Shown here: piece by piece, positions 16,197 to 24,014 of the stretch
Layout: each line of letters opens with the position of its first letter
How positions within the stretch are numbered: the first letter of the stretch is position 1
Source of the DNA: Dokdonella_A sp051958935
GTDB lineage: Bacteria > Pseudomonadota > Gammaproteobacteria > Xanthomonadales > Rhodanobacteraceae
NCBI RefSeq assembly: GCF_051958935.1
Contig: NZ_JBQCFP010000127.1
Span: 1 to 64,000 of the forward strand
Length of the DNA stretch: 64,000 nt
Reading direction: 5' to 3'
Notes under the pieces: model-generated
What the model saw: the letters and a program-made list of their open reading frames with translations, nothing else
What the model was told of the DNA's origin: nothing
The model's database searches: none
Position numbers and translations under genes: made by a program

Positions 16197-17009
16197 TCAA
16201 CCGCCGCCGAAGTTGTAGACGAGGTTGGTCGTGATCAGCTGGTCGGTCTTCTTGATGCCGGGTGCGACGTCGGAGTTGTGGCGCACCTGGTAGCCGGCCT
16301 TGAGCGCGAACGACTTGTTGATCGCGACCTGCAGGCCGGCGTCGTTCTGCAGGAACGTGTTGTCGCTGCCGGCTTCGACCAGCAGCGTGTCGACGAACGA
16401 AGTCGTTTCGGTGAACGCGTGCTTGTAGGCGATGAGCCCGCGGCCGACGACTTCGCCCTCGGAATCGAACGAATGGCGCACCGGGAGCGGCGGATCGCCC
16501 GCCGTGTCCGGGCCGAGCGTGTCGACCGGCTTGTAGCGCTTGTAGCCGGGACCGACTTCGGCGGAGAGTTCGTCGGTCGCGTTCTTCAGCAGCGTGTACC
16601 CGTAACCGAGCGACACCACTGCCTGGTATTCGAACGGCGAGAAGTCGTCGTTCTCGTAGCGCAGCGCGCCGACGAGGTAACTGCGCTCGTCGAACTTGTA
16701 CCCGACCGAGGCGCCCGCTTCGTAACGGTTCGCGGTCGTGTCGTAGTTCTTCACGTTCTGCACCTCGCCGTTCGGACCGATCGTGGCGACGGTGACCTCA
16801 CCCTTGCTGCGCAGCGCGGTGAGATAGAAGTTGTCCTTCCACTGGTCGTCTTCCTTCTTGAACGCGAGCTTCGCGTTGAGGTTCTCCGATTTCGCATTGC
16901 CGCGCGCGGCGGCGAAACCGAGTTCGCCCGCGCCGGACCAGCCGTCGCCGGCGAATGCGCAGGCCGGCAGCGCGGCGAGCACGGCGGCCGTCAGCAGGAT
17001 CTTCTTCAT
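16197..17009 (-). CDS. DUF481 outer-membrane beta-barrel protein
   Basis: A 270-residue exported protein from ATG 17009, giving the signal peptide MKKILLTAAVLAALPACAFA and a GAGAAAGGAA ribosome site upstream. An in-frame ATG at 17051 would add 14 residues read from the soe terminator region. After the signal the pattern is GELGFAAARGNAKSENLNA followed by alternating strands (NRYEAGASVGYKF, YLVGALRYENDDF, SLGYGYTLL) and a terminal LVYNFGGG; this is the DUF481 (YdiY-like, salt-induced outer-membrane protein) family. The function is unknown; relatives sit in the outer membrane. Confidence 0.88.
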   Translation of the reverse strand: MKKILLTAAVLAALPACAFAGDGWSGAGELGFAAARGNAKSENLNAKLAFKKEDDQWKDNFYLTALRSKGEVTVATIGPNGEVQNVKNYDTTANRYEAGASVGYKFDERSYLVGALRYENDDFSPFEYQAVVSLGYGYTLLKNATDELSAEVGPGYKRYKPVDTLGPDTAGDPPLPVRHSFDSEGEVVGRGLIAYKHAFTETTSFVDTLLVEAGSDNTFLQNDAGLQVAINKSFALKAGYQVRHNSDVAPGIKKTDQLITTNLVYNFGGG

Positions 17010-17037
17010 CGTGCGTTCCTTTCTCCTCGGGGACATG

Positions 17038-17060
17038 AAAAAAGGCCGCATCAGCGGCCC
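17038..17060 (-). terminator. Intrinsic terminator of soe operon
   Basis: On the minus strand: GGCCGC-TGAT-GCGGCC followed by TTTTTT. It lies about 85 bp past the soeC stop and before the DUF481 start, so the two minus-strand units are transcribed separately. Confidence 0.85.
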
Positions 17061-17143
17061 CGGGAGCGGATGGTAGGCAGGCGTATTGAATCAGGCGTGA
17101 ACGTGGGTGAACGCGCCGTCAACTTTCGTGTCGGCGGGACTGC

Positions 17144-18163
17144 TCAGCGCTGGTAGTACGCCATCACCGCGTGTTTCGCCTCGGCGAAGAACAGCCAGCG
17201 TTCGACGAACAGGCCGATCGCGCCCGAGGCGAAGGCCAGCACCGCCGCGACCGCGGACAAGGGCGTCGCGCCGAGCGCGAGCGCGGCGAGCAGGGCGGGT
17301 GCGCCGAATGCCGCGATCATCGCGATCGTACGCAGCCGGCGCGCATGCTTGCGCGCGAGCACGAAGCCCATCTCGTGCGTGAGATAGTTTTCCTCGGTGT
17401 GCGGTTGCTCGAACGAGCGTACGGCACCGAGCGCGTCGAGGCCGGTCGCGTGCCCCGCGTTCGCCGCGGGCTGCGCGTCGATGGCCCGCCAGTAGCGGGA
17501 TTTGAGCCAGGCGCAGGCCACCGCCAGTGCGATTGCCGCCGGCAGCAGGATGCGGCGATCGGCGTCGGGGATTCCTTCGACCGTCCACGAAACCCACATC
17601 AGCAGGACGCCGCCATGCAAGGCCATCAGGAGGTACATCGGCACGACATGGCGGTCGCTCCATGCGCGGATCGGCTTGAGGCTCGAATAGATGTGCGCCG
17701 TGCAGAACACCGTCGCGAAGCTGCCGACGGCGAGGAGCAGGCCGAGCATGCGCAACGTGCCGAGGCCGGCGCACCGATCACCGGCGACGTCGATGGTGGC
17801 ATGCCGCGACAGTACGATCATCGACCACGGCACGGCGATCGCCACCGCGGGCAGGAAGGTGAGCAGGGCAAGGACGCCTTCGCGCGAGAGCCAGGAGCTG
17901 CGCCACTGCGACAGCGCGCGCCACGCACGCAAGGGTTTGCCGAGGTGGGCCAGCGAGCAGCACAAGCCGAGGGCCACCAGCACGAAGGCTGCGGGAAACC
18001 CCGCCCTCGACGCGAACAACGTGGTCAACGGCATCCCCTGGACGCGCGTGTACGCTGGCTCGCACATGGGGCCGATCGCGAACGCGAGCCCGATGAGGAA
18101 CCACGCGCCATAACCGATGCCGGACAGCACGGTGAAGCAGATGATCGAGAAGGTCGGCCGCAT
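17144..18163 (-). CDS. soeC: DmsC/SoeC-type membrane anchor subunit
   Basis: A 339-residue polytopic membrane protein with about eight hydrophobic segments. It belongs to the DmsC anchor family of molybdenum oxidoreductases (FTVLSGIGYGAWFLIGLA, CSLAHLGKPLRAWRALSQWRSSWLSREG, FCTAHIYSSLKPIRAWSD). It would anchor the catalytic and electron-transfer subunits to the inner face of the cytoplasmic membrane and exchange electrons with quinone. Last gene of the operon, 7 bp after soeB. The catalytic partner resembles SoeA of purple sulfur bacteria, hence the sulfite-dehydrogenase assignment. Confidence 0.85.
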   Translation of the reverse strand: MRPTFSIICFTVLSGIGYGAWFLIGLAFAIGPMCEPAYTRVQGMPLTTLFASRAGFPAAFVLVALGLCCSLAHLGKPLRAWRALSQWRSSWLSREGVLALLTFLPAVAIAVPWSMIVLSRHATIDVAGDRCAGLGTLRMLGLLLAVGSFATVFCTAHIYSSLKPIRAWSDRHVVPMYLLMALHGGVLLMWVSWTVEGIPDADRRILLPAAIALAVACAWLKSRYWRAIDAQPAANAGHATGLDALGAVRSFEQPHTEENYLTHEMGFVLARKHARRLRTIAMIAAFGAPALLAALALGATPLSAVAAVLAFASGAIGLFVERWLFFAEAKHAVMAYYQR

Positions 18164-18170
18164 CGTCGTC

Positions 18171-19007
18171 TCAGCGCGTCAGTACGCGGTCGAGCCAGCG
18201 CAGCACGCTGGGCAGTCGCGCGGCGTCGAGCGTTTCCGTCGGCGCGGCCTTCGCTGCGACATCCGCGCAGCCGTTGCGACGCGGGCGCGGCGGCAGGTAG
18301 CGGTTGACGGGCCGGTAGTCGTATTCGGGCATGAGCGCGTAACCGTCGCGCTCGGCGACGAGCTTCGACACCGGCGACTGTGGATCGCCGAGGTCGCCGA
18401 AATGGCGCGCACGCATCGGGCATGCCATCACGCAGGCGGGCTGGCGATCCGCTTCGTCCAGCGTCTCGTTGTAGATGCGATCCACGCACAGCGTGCATTT
18501 CTGCATCGTGCCGCGCTCCATGCTGAACTCGCGCGCGCCGTACGGGCACGCCCACGCGCAGAGCTGGCAGCCGATGCACTTGTCGGCATCGACGAGCACG
18601 ATGCCGTCTTCGGCGCGCTTGTAACTCGCGCCGGTCGGGCACACGGTCACGCATGCGGGCGTCTCGCAGTGCAGGCACGAACGGGGGAAGTGGACGGTGA
18701 GGCCGGGAGTCGGGATGGGCGATTCGGGATTGGCAAAAGAAGAAGACGAAGGCGCGGCCTCGCCTGCCTTCTCCAATCCCCGTTCGCGCATCACCAATCC
18801 CGGCCCCTCGATCGCATAACTGTGCACGCGGTTGAACCAGACGCCGTGCGGATGCGCACCGTACGGATCCTCGTCCGGCAGCGAGCCGAACTGGCCACCG
18901 TCGTTCCATTCCTTGCACGCGACCGCGCAGGCGTGGCAGCCGACGCAGGTGTCGAGATCGATCACGAGGCCGAGCTTCTTCGCAGCCGGCGGCGGCAGGG
19001 TGGTCAT
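18171..19007 (-). CDS. soeB: Four [4Fe-4S] electron-transfer subunit, SoeB/DmsB type
   Basis: A 278-residue ferredoxin-like protein with four cysteine clusters: C21-C24-C27-C31, C111-C114-C119-C123, C144-C147-C150-C154 and C171-C174-C192-C196. Each binds one [4Fe-4S] centre to wire the molybdenum subunit to the membrane anchor. There is no signal peptide. Residues about 68-102, Ser/Pro/Glu-rich, are encoded by a palindromic repeat inserted in frame between the first and second clusters; without them the protein would be about 243 residues. Its start overlaps the SLC13 gene stop by four bases. Confidence 0.9.
   Translation of the reverse strand: MTTLPPPAAKKLGLVIDLDTCVGCHACAVACKEWNDGGQFGSLPDEDPYGAHPHGVWFNRVHSYAIEGPGLVMRERGLEKAGEAAPSSSSFANPESPIPTPGLTVHFPRSCLHCETPACVTVCPTGASYKRAEDGIVLVDADKCIGCQLCAWACPYGAREFSMERGTMQKCTLCVDRIYNETLDEADRQPACVMACPMRARHFGDLGDPQSPVSKLVAERDGYALMPEYDYRPVNRYLPPRPRRNGCADVAAKAAPTETLDAARLPSVLRWLDRVLTR
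18701..18805. repeat. Palindromic repeat, family D, inside soeB
   Basis: Inverted arms GGCCGGGAGTCGGGATGGGC... (18701-18733) and ...ATCACCAATCCCGGCC (18773-18805) around a 39-bp loop. It is 105 bp long, a multiple of three, and open in the soeB frame. The same arm type, GGCCGGGA followed by GGGAT/GGGAA tracts, is found at 28983-29101 between rho and trxA. Confidence 0.75.
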
Positions 19008-20770
19008 GGTTGCAGGGGCCAGAACAACGGAATGAGGAACATCGAAAGCGCGCAGAACACCGCGATCAGCGGGAGCCCGACCTTCATGAAGTCGGTGAAG
19101 CGGTAGCCGCCCGCATAGTAGACCATCGTGTTGGTCGGGTAGCCGACCGGCGTCGCGAACGAGGTCGCCGCGGCGAAGGCGACCGCGACGATGAACGGTC
19201 GCGCGTCGGCGTGCACCGCATGCGCGATCGACACCGCGATGCCGACCATGAGCACGACCGACGGGTTGTGCCCCATGAGTTCGGTCAGCAGCGCGGTGAG
19301 CAGGTACACCATCAGCAGCGCGCCGAGTGGACCGTGGGAGCCGATCAGCTGCATGCCGCCGTCGACGAGCGCCCTCGACAGGCCGCTGCTCTCGATCGCG
19401 GTGCCGAGCGGCAGGATCGCCGCGAGCAGCACGATGATCTTCCAGTCGATGCCGGCGTAGAGGTCGCGCGTGCCATAGCAGCCGGCGATCGCCATCGCGA
19501 CCGCGCCGGCGATCGCCGCGACGGGGATCGGCAGCGCATGCAGTCCCGAGAGCGCGACGACCATGGCCATGATCGCGATTGCGGCGATCGCGCGGCGCGG
19601 CGTGCGGCGCACGTCGTCGCGCTCGCTGAGCACGACGAAGCGCTCGTCGCTGCGCACCGCAGCGACCGACTTCTCGCCGACGAGCAGGAGCAGCACGTCG
19701 CCACCGGCGAGCCGCACGTCCTTGAGCGACTCGCGCAGCACCTCGCCGCGCCGGCGGATGGCCAGCGCGATGGCGTCGTACTCACGCGAGACGTCGACCT
19801 CGCCGAGCGAATGGTGTTCGATCGCGCCGTCCGGTTTGACCATGGCCTCGATCAGCACGCGCGTGCGGCCGTGCTCGGGGCCGTAGCGGTTCTCCGGGTC
19901 TATGTCGAGCTGCGCGCGCGTGCGCAGGTCTTCGATCTTCTCCCAGTCGCCGCGCACGAGCAGCACATCGCCCGGCTCGAGCCGCTGCTCGCGCGGCGAC
20001 CACAGGTGCTGCTCACCGCGCAGCAGCTCGAGCGGGTAGACCCCGTAGGTCTCGCCGAGCGTTGCCTCGGCGATCGTCTGGCCGACCAGCGGCGAACCCT
20101 CGCGCACGCGCAGCTCGGTCACGTACTTGCCGAGTTCGGTTTCACCGGCGCCCTCGGCCGGGATGTGTCGCGGCAGCAGCCAGCGGCCGATGACCATGAG
20201 GTAGGCGATGCCGACGAGGGCGAGCAGTACGCCCATGCGCGTGAACTCGAACACGCCGAACGGCGGCAACCCGTGCTTCTGCGCGAGGCTGTCGGCGAGC
20301 AGGTTCGACGAGGTGCCGATCAGGGTGCACACGCCGCCCATCTGCGCCGCGTACGCCATCGGCAGCAGCACGCGCCCGGGCGGCGTCTTCGTGCGCGCAC
20401 ACACGCGCAGCGCGAGCGGCAGGAACGTCGCGACGAGCGCGATGTTCTTCACGAACGCGCCCATCGGCGCGATCGCGAGCATGAGCGCGAGCGTGAGCAG
20501 CCACGGCTTGCGCACGCGTGCGAGCAGGCGCCCGAGCGGCTCCAGCGCGCCCGAGCGCTCGATGCCGAGGCTCAGCGCGAACATCGCGGCGACGGTCACG
20601 GTCGCCTCGTTGCTGAAGCCGGCGAGCGCTTCGTCGGGCGTGACGAGGCCGAGCACGACGAGCAGCACGAGCACGATCAGCGCGACGAGGTCGATGCGCA
20701 CCTTCTCGCTCGCGAACAGCGCGATCGCGCCGACCACGATCGCGAGCGTCGTCCATGCGGGGCCGCTCAT
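19004..20770 (-). CDS. SLC13/DASS anion permease with two RCK_C (TrkA-C) domains
   Basis: A 588-residue membrane transporter from ATG 20770 (an 84-bp longer frame overlaps soeA). About a dozen hydrophobic segments flank a cytosolic insert of about 200 residues (200-400). The insert carries two TrkA-C domains (VTELRVREGSPLVGQTIAEA and ALAIRRRGEVLRESLKDVRL). The transporter halves show SNEATVTVAAMFALSLGIE, GTSSNLLADSLAQKHGLPPFG, GHNPSVVLMVGIA and SFATPVGYPTNTMVYYAGGYRF, typical of sodium/sulfate-dicarboxylate symporters. It lies between soeA and soeB with four-base overlaps at both ends. Transport of sulfate, sulfite or an organosulfonate linked to the oxidoreductase is likely but inferred. Confidence 0.88.
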   Translation of the reverse strand: MSGPAWTTLAIVVGAIALFASEKVRIDLVALIVLVLLVVLGLVTPDEALAGFSNEATVTVAAMFALSLGIERSGALEPLGRLLARVRKPWLLTLALMLAIAPMGAFVKNIALVATFLPLALRVCARTKTPPGRVLLPMAYAAQMGGVCTLIGTSSNLLADSLAQKHGLPPFGVFEFTRMGVLLALVGIAYLMVIGRWLLPRHIPAEGAGETELGKYVTELRVREGSPLVGQTIAEATLGETYGVYPLELLRGEQHLWSPREQRLEPGDVLLVRGDWEKIEDLRTRAQLDIDPENRYGPEHGRTRVLIEAMVKPDGAIEHHSLGEVDVSREYDAIALAIRRRGEVLRESLKDVRLAGGDVLLLLVGEKSVAAVRSDERFVVLSERDDVRRTPRRAIAAIAIMAMVVALSGLHALPIPVAAIAGAVAMAIAGCYGTRDLYAGIDWKIIVLLAAILPLGTAIESSGLSRALVDGGMQLIGSHGPLGALLMVYLLTALLTELMGHNPSVVLMVGIAVSIAHAVHADARPFIVAVAFAAATSFATPVGYPTNTMVYYAGGYRFTDFMKVGLPLIAVFCALSMFLIPLFWPLQP

Positions 20771-23745
20771 GCGGCGCTCCCCGCAAGTTCGATGCGATGA
20801 CCGTGCCGCCGCGGCTCGGGATCGCGTTCGATGCGCACGCGCAGGTCGAACCACGCCGCCTGGCCTGTCACGGGATCGGCGTTCGCGTAGCGCGCGCGAC
20901 CGCCCCGGTCACGCAGCGACTCGTCGATGAGGTGGTTGAGCAGGAAGCCGTCGACGTTCTCCGGCGCGTCCGCCGCGAGCTTCCAGGCGCCCTTGTGCTT
21001 GCCGATCGCGTTCCAGGTCCACACCGTGCCCGGCGCGGTGCCCGCGTGCGTGCGCGCCTGCACGCGGATGCGCCCGCGTGGCGCGGCGAGCCAGACCCAG
21101 TCGCCGTCGGCGACGCCATGCTCGGCCGCGGTACGCGGGTTCATGTAGAGGTAATTGCGCGTCGCGATCTGCCGCAGCCAGCGGTTCTGCGATCCCCAGG
21201 CGTGGTACATGAACATCGGGCGCTGGGTGATGGCAGCGAGCGGATAGTGCAGATCCCCCTCTCCCGGTTGCGGGAGAGGGTCGGGGTGAGGGCAGGCTTG
21301 CGACGGCCCTTCCCCCCATCCGCCTTCGGCAGCTTCCCCCGCAAGCGGCGGAAGGGACGAGTAGTGGAATGGCAGCGGGTCGAAATAGCGCTCCACGCGC
21401 GCGCGTTCGTGATCGGGTGGCTGCATCGCGCCGTGGCCGCGTGCGGCGAGGCGGAAGCGTTGCAGCGTCTCGGCGTAGAACTGCAGCACGATCGGCTGGG
21501 TCGAACCAACGAACGCGAGCGACTTCGCCCACTCGAGGTAATCGCGGTTCGCCATCTTGTAGTAGCGGCCGGCGTCGGGCACTGCGCGGTGCCAGTGGCA
21601 GCCGTGCTCGATGTAGCGCGCGAGCTGGCCGGGGTTCGGTGCGCCCACGCCGTCGTGCGCGCCGTCGGTGCCGCGCCAGCCGGCGAGCAGGCCGACGCCG
21701 GGCGCGCGCTCGTGTTCGACCATGTACTGCGCATAGCCGCGCGGATACTTCGGTGCACCGGTCTCGTCGACGAGGCCGGGCAGGCCAAGGCGTGCGCCGA
21801 GGTCGAGGAGCACGTCCTGGAAGGGTCGCACGTCGCGATCGGGTCGCACGACCGGCTGGCGGATCGCGTCGCTCGCGCCGTCGGCGTCGGAGATCGGCCG
21901 GTCGAGCAGGCTGATGCAGTCGTGCCGTTCGAGGTAGGTCGTGTCGGGCAGCACGAGGTCGGCGAACGCGACGGTTTCCGAGTCGTACGCGTCGGCGTAG
22001 ATCACGTGCGGAATGCGGTATTCGCCGCTCGCCGGGTCGCGCTCGCAGAGCATCGCACGCGTCGCGCTCGTGTTCATCGCCGAGTTCCAGCCCATGTTCG
22101 CCATGAACAGGAACAGCGTGTCGATGCGATACGGGTCGCCCGCGCACGCGTTCGCGATCACGTTCTGCAGCATGCCGTGCGCGGCGAACGGGTGCTGCCA
22201 GGAGAACGCCTTGTCGATGCGGCGCGGCTCGCCGTGCGCATCGACGACGAGGTCGTCGGGCGTGTGCACGTAGCCGAGCGGGCCCGCATCGAGCGCGCCG
22301 TTGTCCTTGCGCGCCTTGCCCGGGCGGTTCGGCGGCGGCGCGGGTTTGGGATAGGGCGGCTGGTAGCGGAAGCTTCCGGGCGTGTCGATTGCGCCGAGGA
22401 TCATCTGCAGGAGGTGCAGCGCGCGGCAGGTATGGAAGCCGTTCGCGTGCGCGCTGATGCCGCGCATCGCGTGCATTGCGACGGGCCGGCCGATCATCTC
22501 CTCGTGTTCGCGGCCCCATGCGTCGGTCCATCGCTGCGGCAGGCGAATCGCCCGTTCGAACGCGACCTCGGCGAGTTCGCGCGCGAGGCGGCGGATCGTC
22601 GACGCATCGACGCCGCACGTCGTCGCAACCGCATCCGGCGCGTACCCGTCCGCCATGTAGCGTTCGGCGAAGAGCTGGAACGCGGGCACGGCGATGCGCC
22701 CGTCGGCGAGCGCGTACTCGCCAATGACGAGCGGCGAGATGTCGATGCGCGCCGCGTCGACGACGAGATAGCCGGGCCTGCGGGCGCCTCCATGGTCGTC
22801 TTCCGGGCGAAAGCCGGGATCCAGCTCCTCGCCCCTCGTGCCGCCGGCAGACGCCGGGTGCCGGCTTTCGCCGGGACGACGGTTCGTGCGCGCCGCGCAC
22901 AGCGCGCGGCCTTCCGCGTCGCGCGCGATCATGCCGTCATCGGCCGCGCCCGGCGCGCGGATCACCAGATGGTGCGCATTGGTGTAGCGCACGAGGTAAT
23001 CGAGGTCGATGCGATCGGCGTGCAGCAGCTCGTGGATGAGCGCGCCGGCGAGAAGGCCGTCGGTGCCGGGGTTGATCGGCACCCATTCGTCGGCGATCGC
23101 GCCGTAGCCGGTGCGCACCGGATTGATCGCGACGATCTTCGCGCCGCGCGCCTTGAGCTTGCCGAGGCCGAGCTTGATCGGATTGGAATCGTGGTCCTCG
23201 GCGACGCCCCAGAGCATGAGGTACTTCGTGAGCTCCCAGTCGGGCTCGCCGAATTCCCAGAAGCTGCCGCCGAACGTGTACATGCCTGCGGCGGCCATGT
23301 TGACCGAGCAGAAGCCGCCGTGCGCGGCATAGTTGATCGTGCCGAACTGCTGCGCCCACCAGCCGGTCAGCGCCTGCGACTGGTCGCGCCCGGTGAAGAA
23401 CGCGAGTTCGTCCGGGTTGCGCGCGCGGATGTCGCCGAGCCACTTCGTCGCGAGGGCGAGCGCTTCGTCCCATTCGATCTCGCGGAACTCGCGCGCGCCG
23501 CGTGCGCCCACGCGCAGCAGCGGCTTGGACAACCGCGCCGGCGAGTAGTGCTGCATGATGCCGGCCGAACCCTTCGCGCAGATGACGCCACGATTCACCG
23601 GATGGCGCGGGTTGCCGTCGATGTAGCGGACGCGGCCGTCCTTGAGGTGCACGCGGATGCCGCAGCGGCATGCGCACATGTAGCAGGTCGTCGTCTCGAC
23701 CGCGTCGCCGGTCGGCTCGTGCAGGTTCAGGTGGGCGTGCGGCAT
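20767..23745 (-). CDS. soeA: Molybdopterin oxidoreductase, probable sulfite dehydrogenase catalytic subunit SoeA
   Basis: A 992-residue bis-MGD enzyme of the DMSO-reductase superfamily. The N terminus binds one [4Fe-4S] cluster (C21, C24, C28, C56). GRDQSQALTGWWAQQFG and AHGGFCSVNM (C146, candidate Mo ligand) follow. The C-terminal cofactor domain contains HAWGSQNRWLRQIATRNYLY. There is no Tat signal, so it faces the cytoplasm as SoeA does; this and the anchor type argue against periplasmic DMSO or tetrathionate reductases. The start is ATG 23745 (the frame runs 85 codons further through repeats). Two stretches, residues about 283-317 and about 794-831, are encoded by palindromic repeats inserted in frame. 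First gene of the operon. Confidence 0.85.
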   Translation of the reverse strand: MPHAHLNLHEPTGDAVETTTCYMCACRCGIRVHLKDGRVRYIDGNPRHPVNRGVICAKGSAGIMQHYSPARLSKPLLRVGARGAREFREIEWDEALALATKWLGDIRARNPDELAFFTGRDQSQALTGWWAQQFGTINYAAHGGFCSVNMAAAGMYTFGGSFWEFGEPDWELTKYLMLWGVAEDHDSNPIKLGLGKLKARGAKIVAINPVRTGYGAIADEWVPINPGTDGLLAGALIHELLHADRIDLDYLVRYTNAHHLVIRAPGAADDGMIARDAEGRALCAARTNRRPGESRHPASAGGTRGEELDPGFRPEDDHGGARRPGYLVVDAARIDISPLVIGEYALADGRIAVPAFQLFAERYMADGYAPDAVATTCGVDASTIRRLARELAEVAFERAIRLPQRWTDAWGREHEEMIGRPVAMHAMRGISAHANGFHTCRALHLLQMILGAIDTPGSFRYQPPYPKPAPPPNRPGKARKDNGALDAGPLGYVHTPDDLVVDAHGEPRRIDKAFSWQHPFAAHGMLQNVIANACAGDPYRIDTLFLFMANMGWNSAMNTSATRAMLCERDPASGEYRIPHVIYADAYDSETVAFADLVLPDTTYLERHDCISLLDRPISDADGASDAIRQPVVRPDRDVRPFQDVLLDLGARLGLPGLVDETGAPKYPRGYAQYMVEHERAPGVGLLAGWRGTDGAHDGVGAPNPGQLARYIEHGCHWHRAVPDAGRYYKMANRDYLEWAKSLAFVGSTQPIVLQFYAETLQRFRLAARGHGAMQPPDHERARVERYFDPLPFHYSSLPPLAGEAAEGGWGEGPSQACPHPDPLPQPGEGDLHYPLAAITQRPMFMYHAWGSQNRWLRQIATRNYLYMNPRTAAEHGVADGDWVWLAAPRGRIRVQARTHAGTAPGTVWTWNAIGKHKGAWKLAADAPENVDGFLLNHLIDESLRDRGGRARYANADPVTGQAAWFDLRVRIERDPEPRRHGHRIELAGSAA
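21253..21366. repeat. Palindromic repeat, family B, inside soeA
   Basis: Contains the perfect hairpin CCCTCTCCCG-GTTG-CGGGAGAGGG (21257-21280), the GGGTGAGGG tail, and a second CTTCCCCC/GGCGGAAGG block. On the soeA strand it encodes the repeat-type peptides SLPPLAGEAAEGGWGEG and PHPDPLPQPGEG. It is about 114 bp long and leaves the frame open. Confidence 0.8.
22795..22882. repeat. Palindromic repeat, family A, inside soeA
   Basis: Inverted arms GTCGTC-TTCCGGGCGAAAGCC (from 22795) and GGCTTTCGCCGGGACGAC (ending about 22881). The motif is the widespread CCGGCGAAAGCCGG element. In the soeA frame it reads RRPGESRHPASAG and LDPGFRPEDDH, the peptides typical of this repeat. A second copy lies at 27024-27095. 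Confidence 0.8.
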
Positions 23746-23786
23746 CCTGCGATGGTAGCGGATGCGTCCGCGCGGCGCCCCGCCCC

Positions 23787-23850
23787 GGTAGGGCGGGTCG
23801 AGCCGCGCAGCGGGTAGGGCGGGTCGAGCCGCGCAGCGGCGAGTCCCGCC
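23787..23850. repeat. Tandem repeat, family C, upstream of soeA
   Basis: Two perfect 26-bp direct copies (23787-23812 and 23813-23838), unit GGTAGGGCGGGTCGAGCC plus GCGCAGCG. The second copy continues into GGCGAGTCCCGCC. The 36 bases 23815-23850 recur exactly, inverted, at 58279-58314. They lie in the 269-bp divergent spacer between soeA and the WYL regulator gene. Confidence 0.85.
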
Positions 23851-24014
23851 GAAGCCTCCCATCTCCGCCAACGACGCACGCATCTGCAACGCTACCGAAC
23901 GCTGCCCGACAAACCCGCACGGCCAACGCACCGCCGCCCACGCCACGGCAACGTATGCGATCCTTCGCCGATCGCCGCGGCTGTACGCCGCGCATTCCAT
24001 TCAGAACGCACGCC

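Noticed and set aside
17038..17060. N-terminal extension of the DUF481 protein (MRPFFMSPRRKERT)
   Set aside because: It reads the terminator of the soe operon; a proper signal peptide and ribosome site support ATG 17009.
20755..23817. A 1020-codon open frame on the plus strand opposite soeA
   Set aside because: It is an antisense shadow of high-GC codon bias; its product is an Arg/Val/Ala/Glu-rich sequence without motifs, while the minus strand encodes a complete molybdoenzyme.
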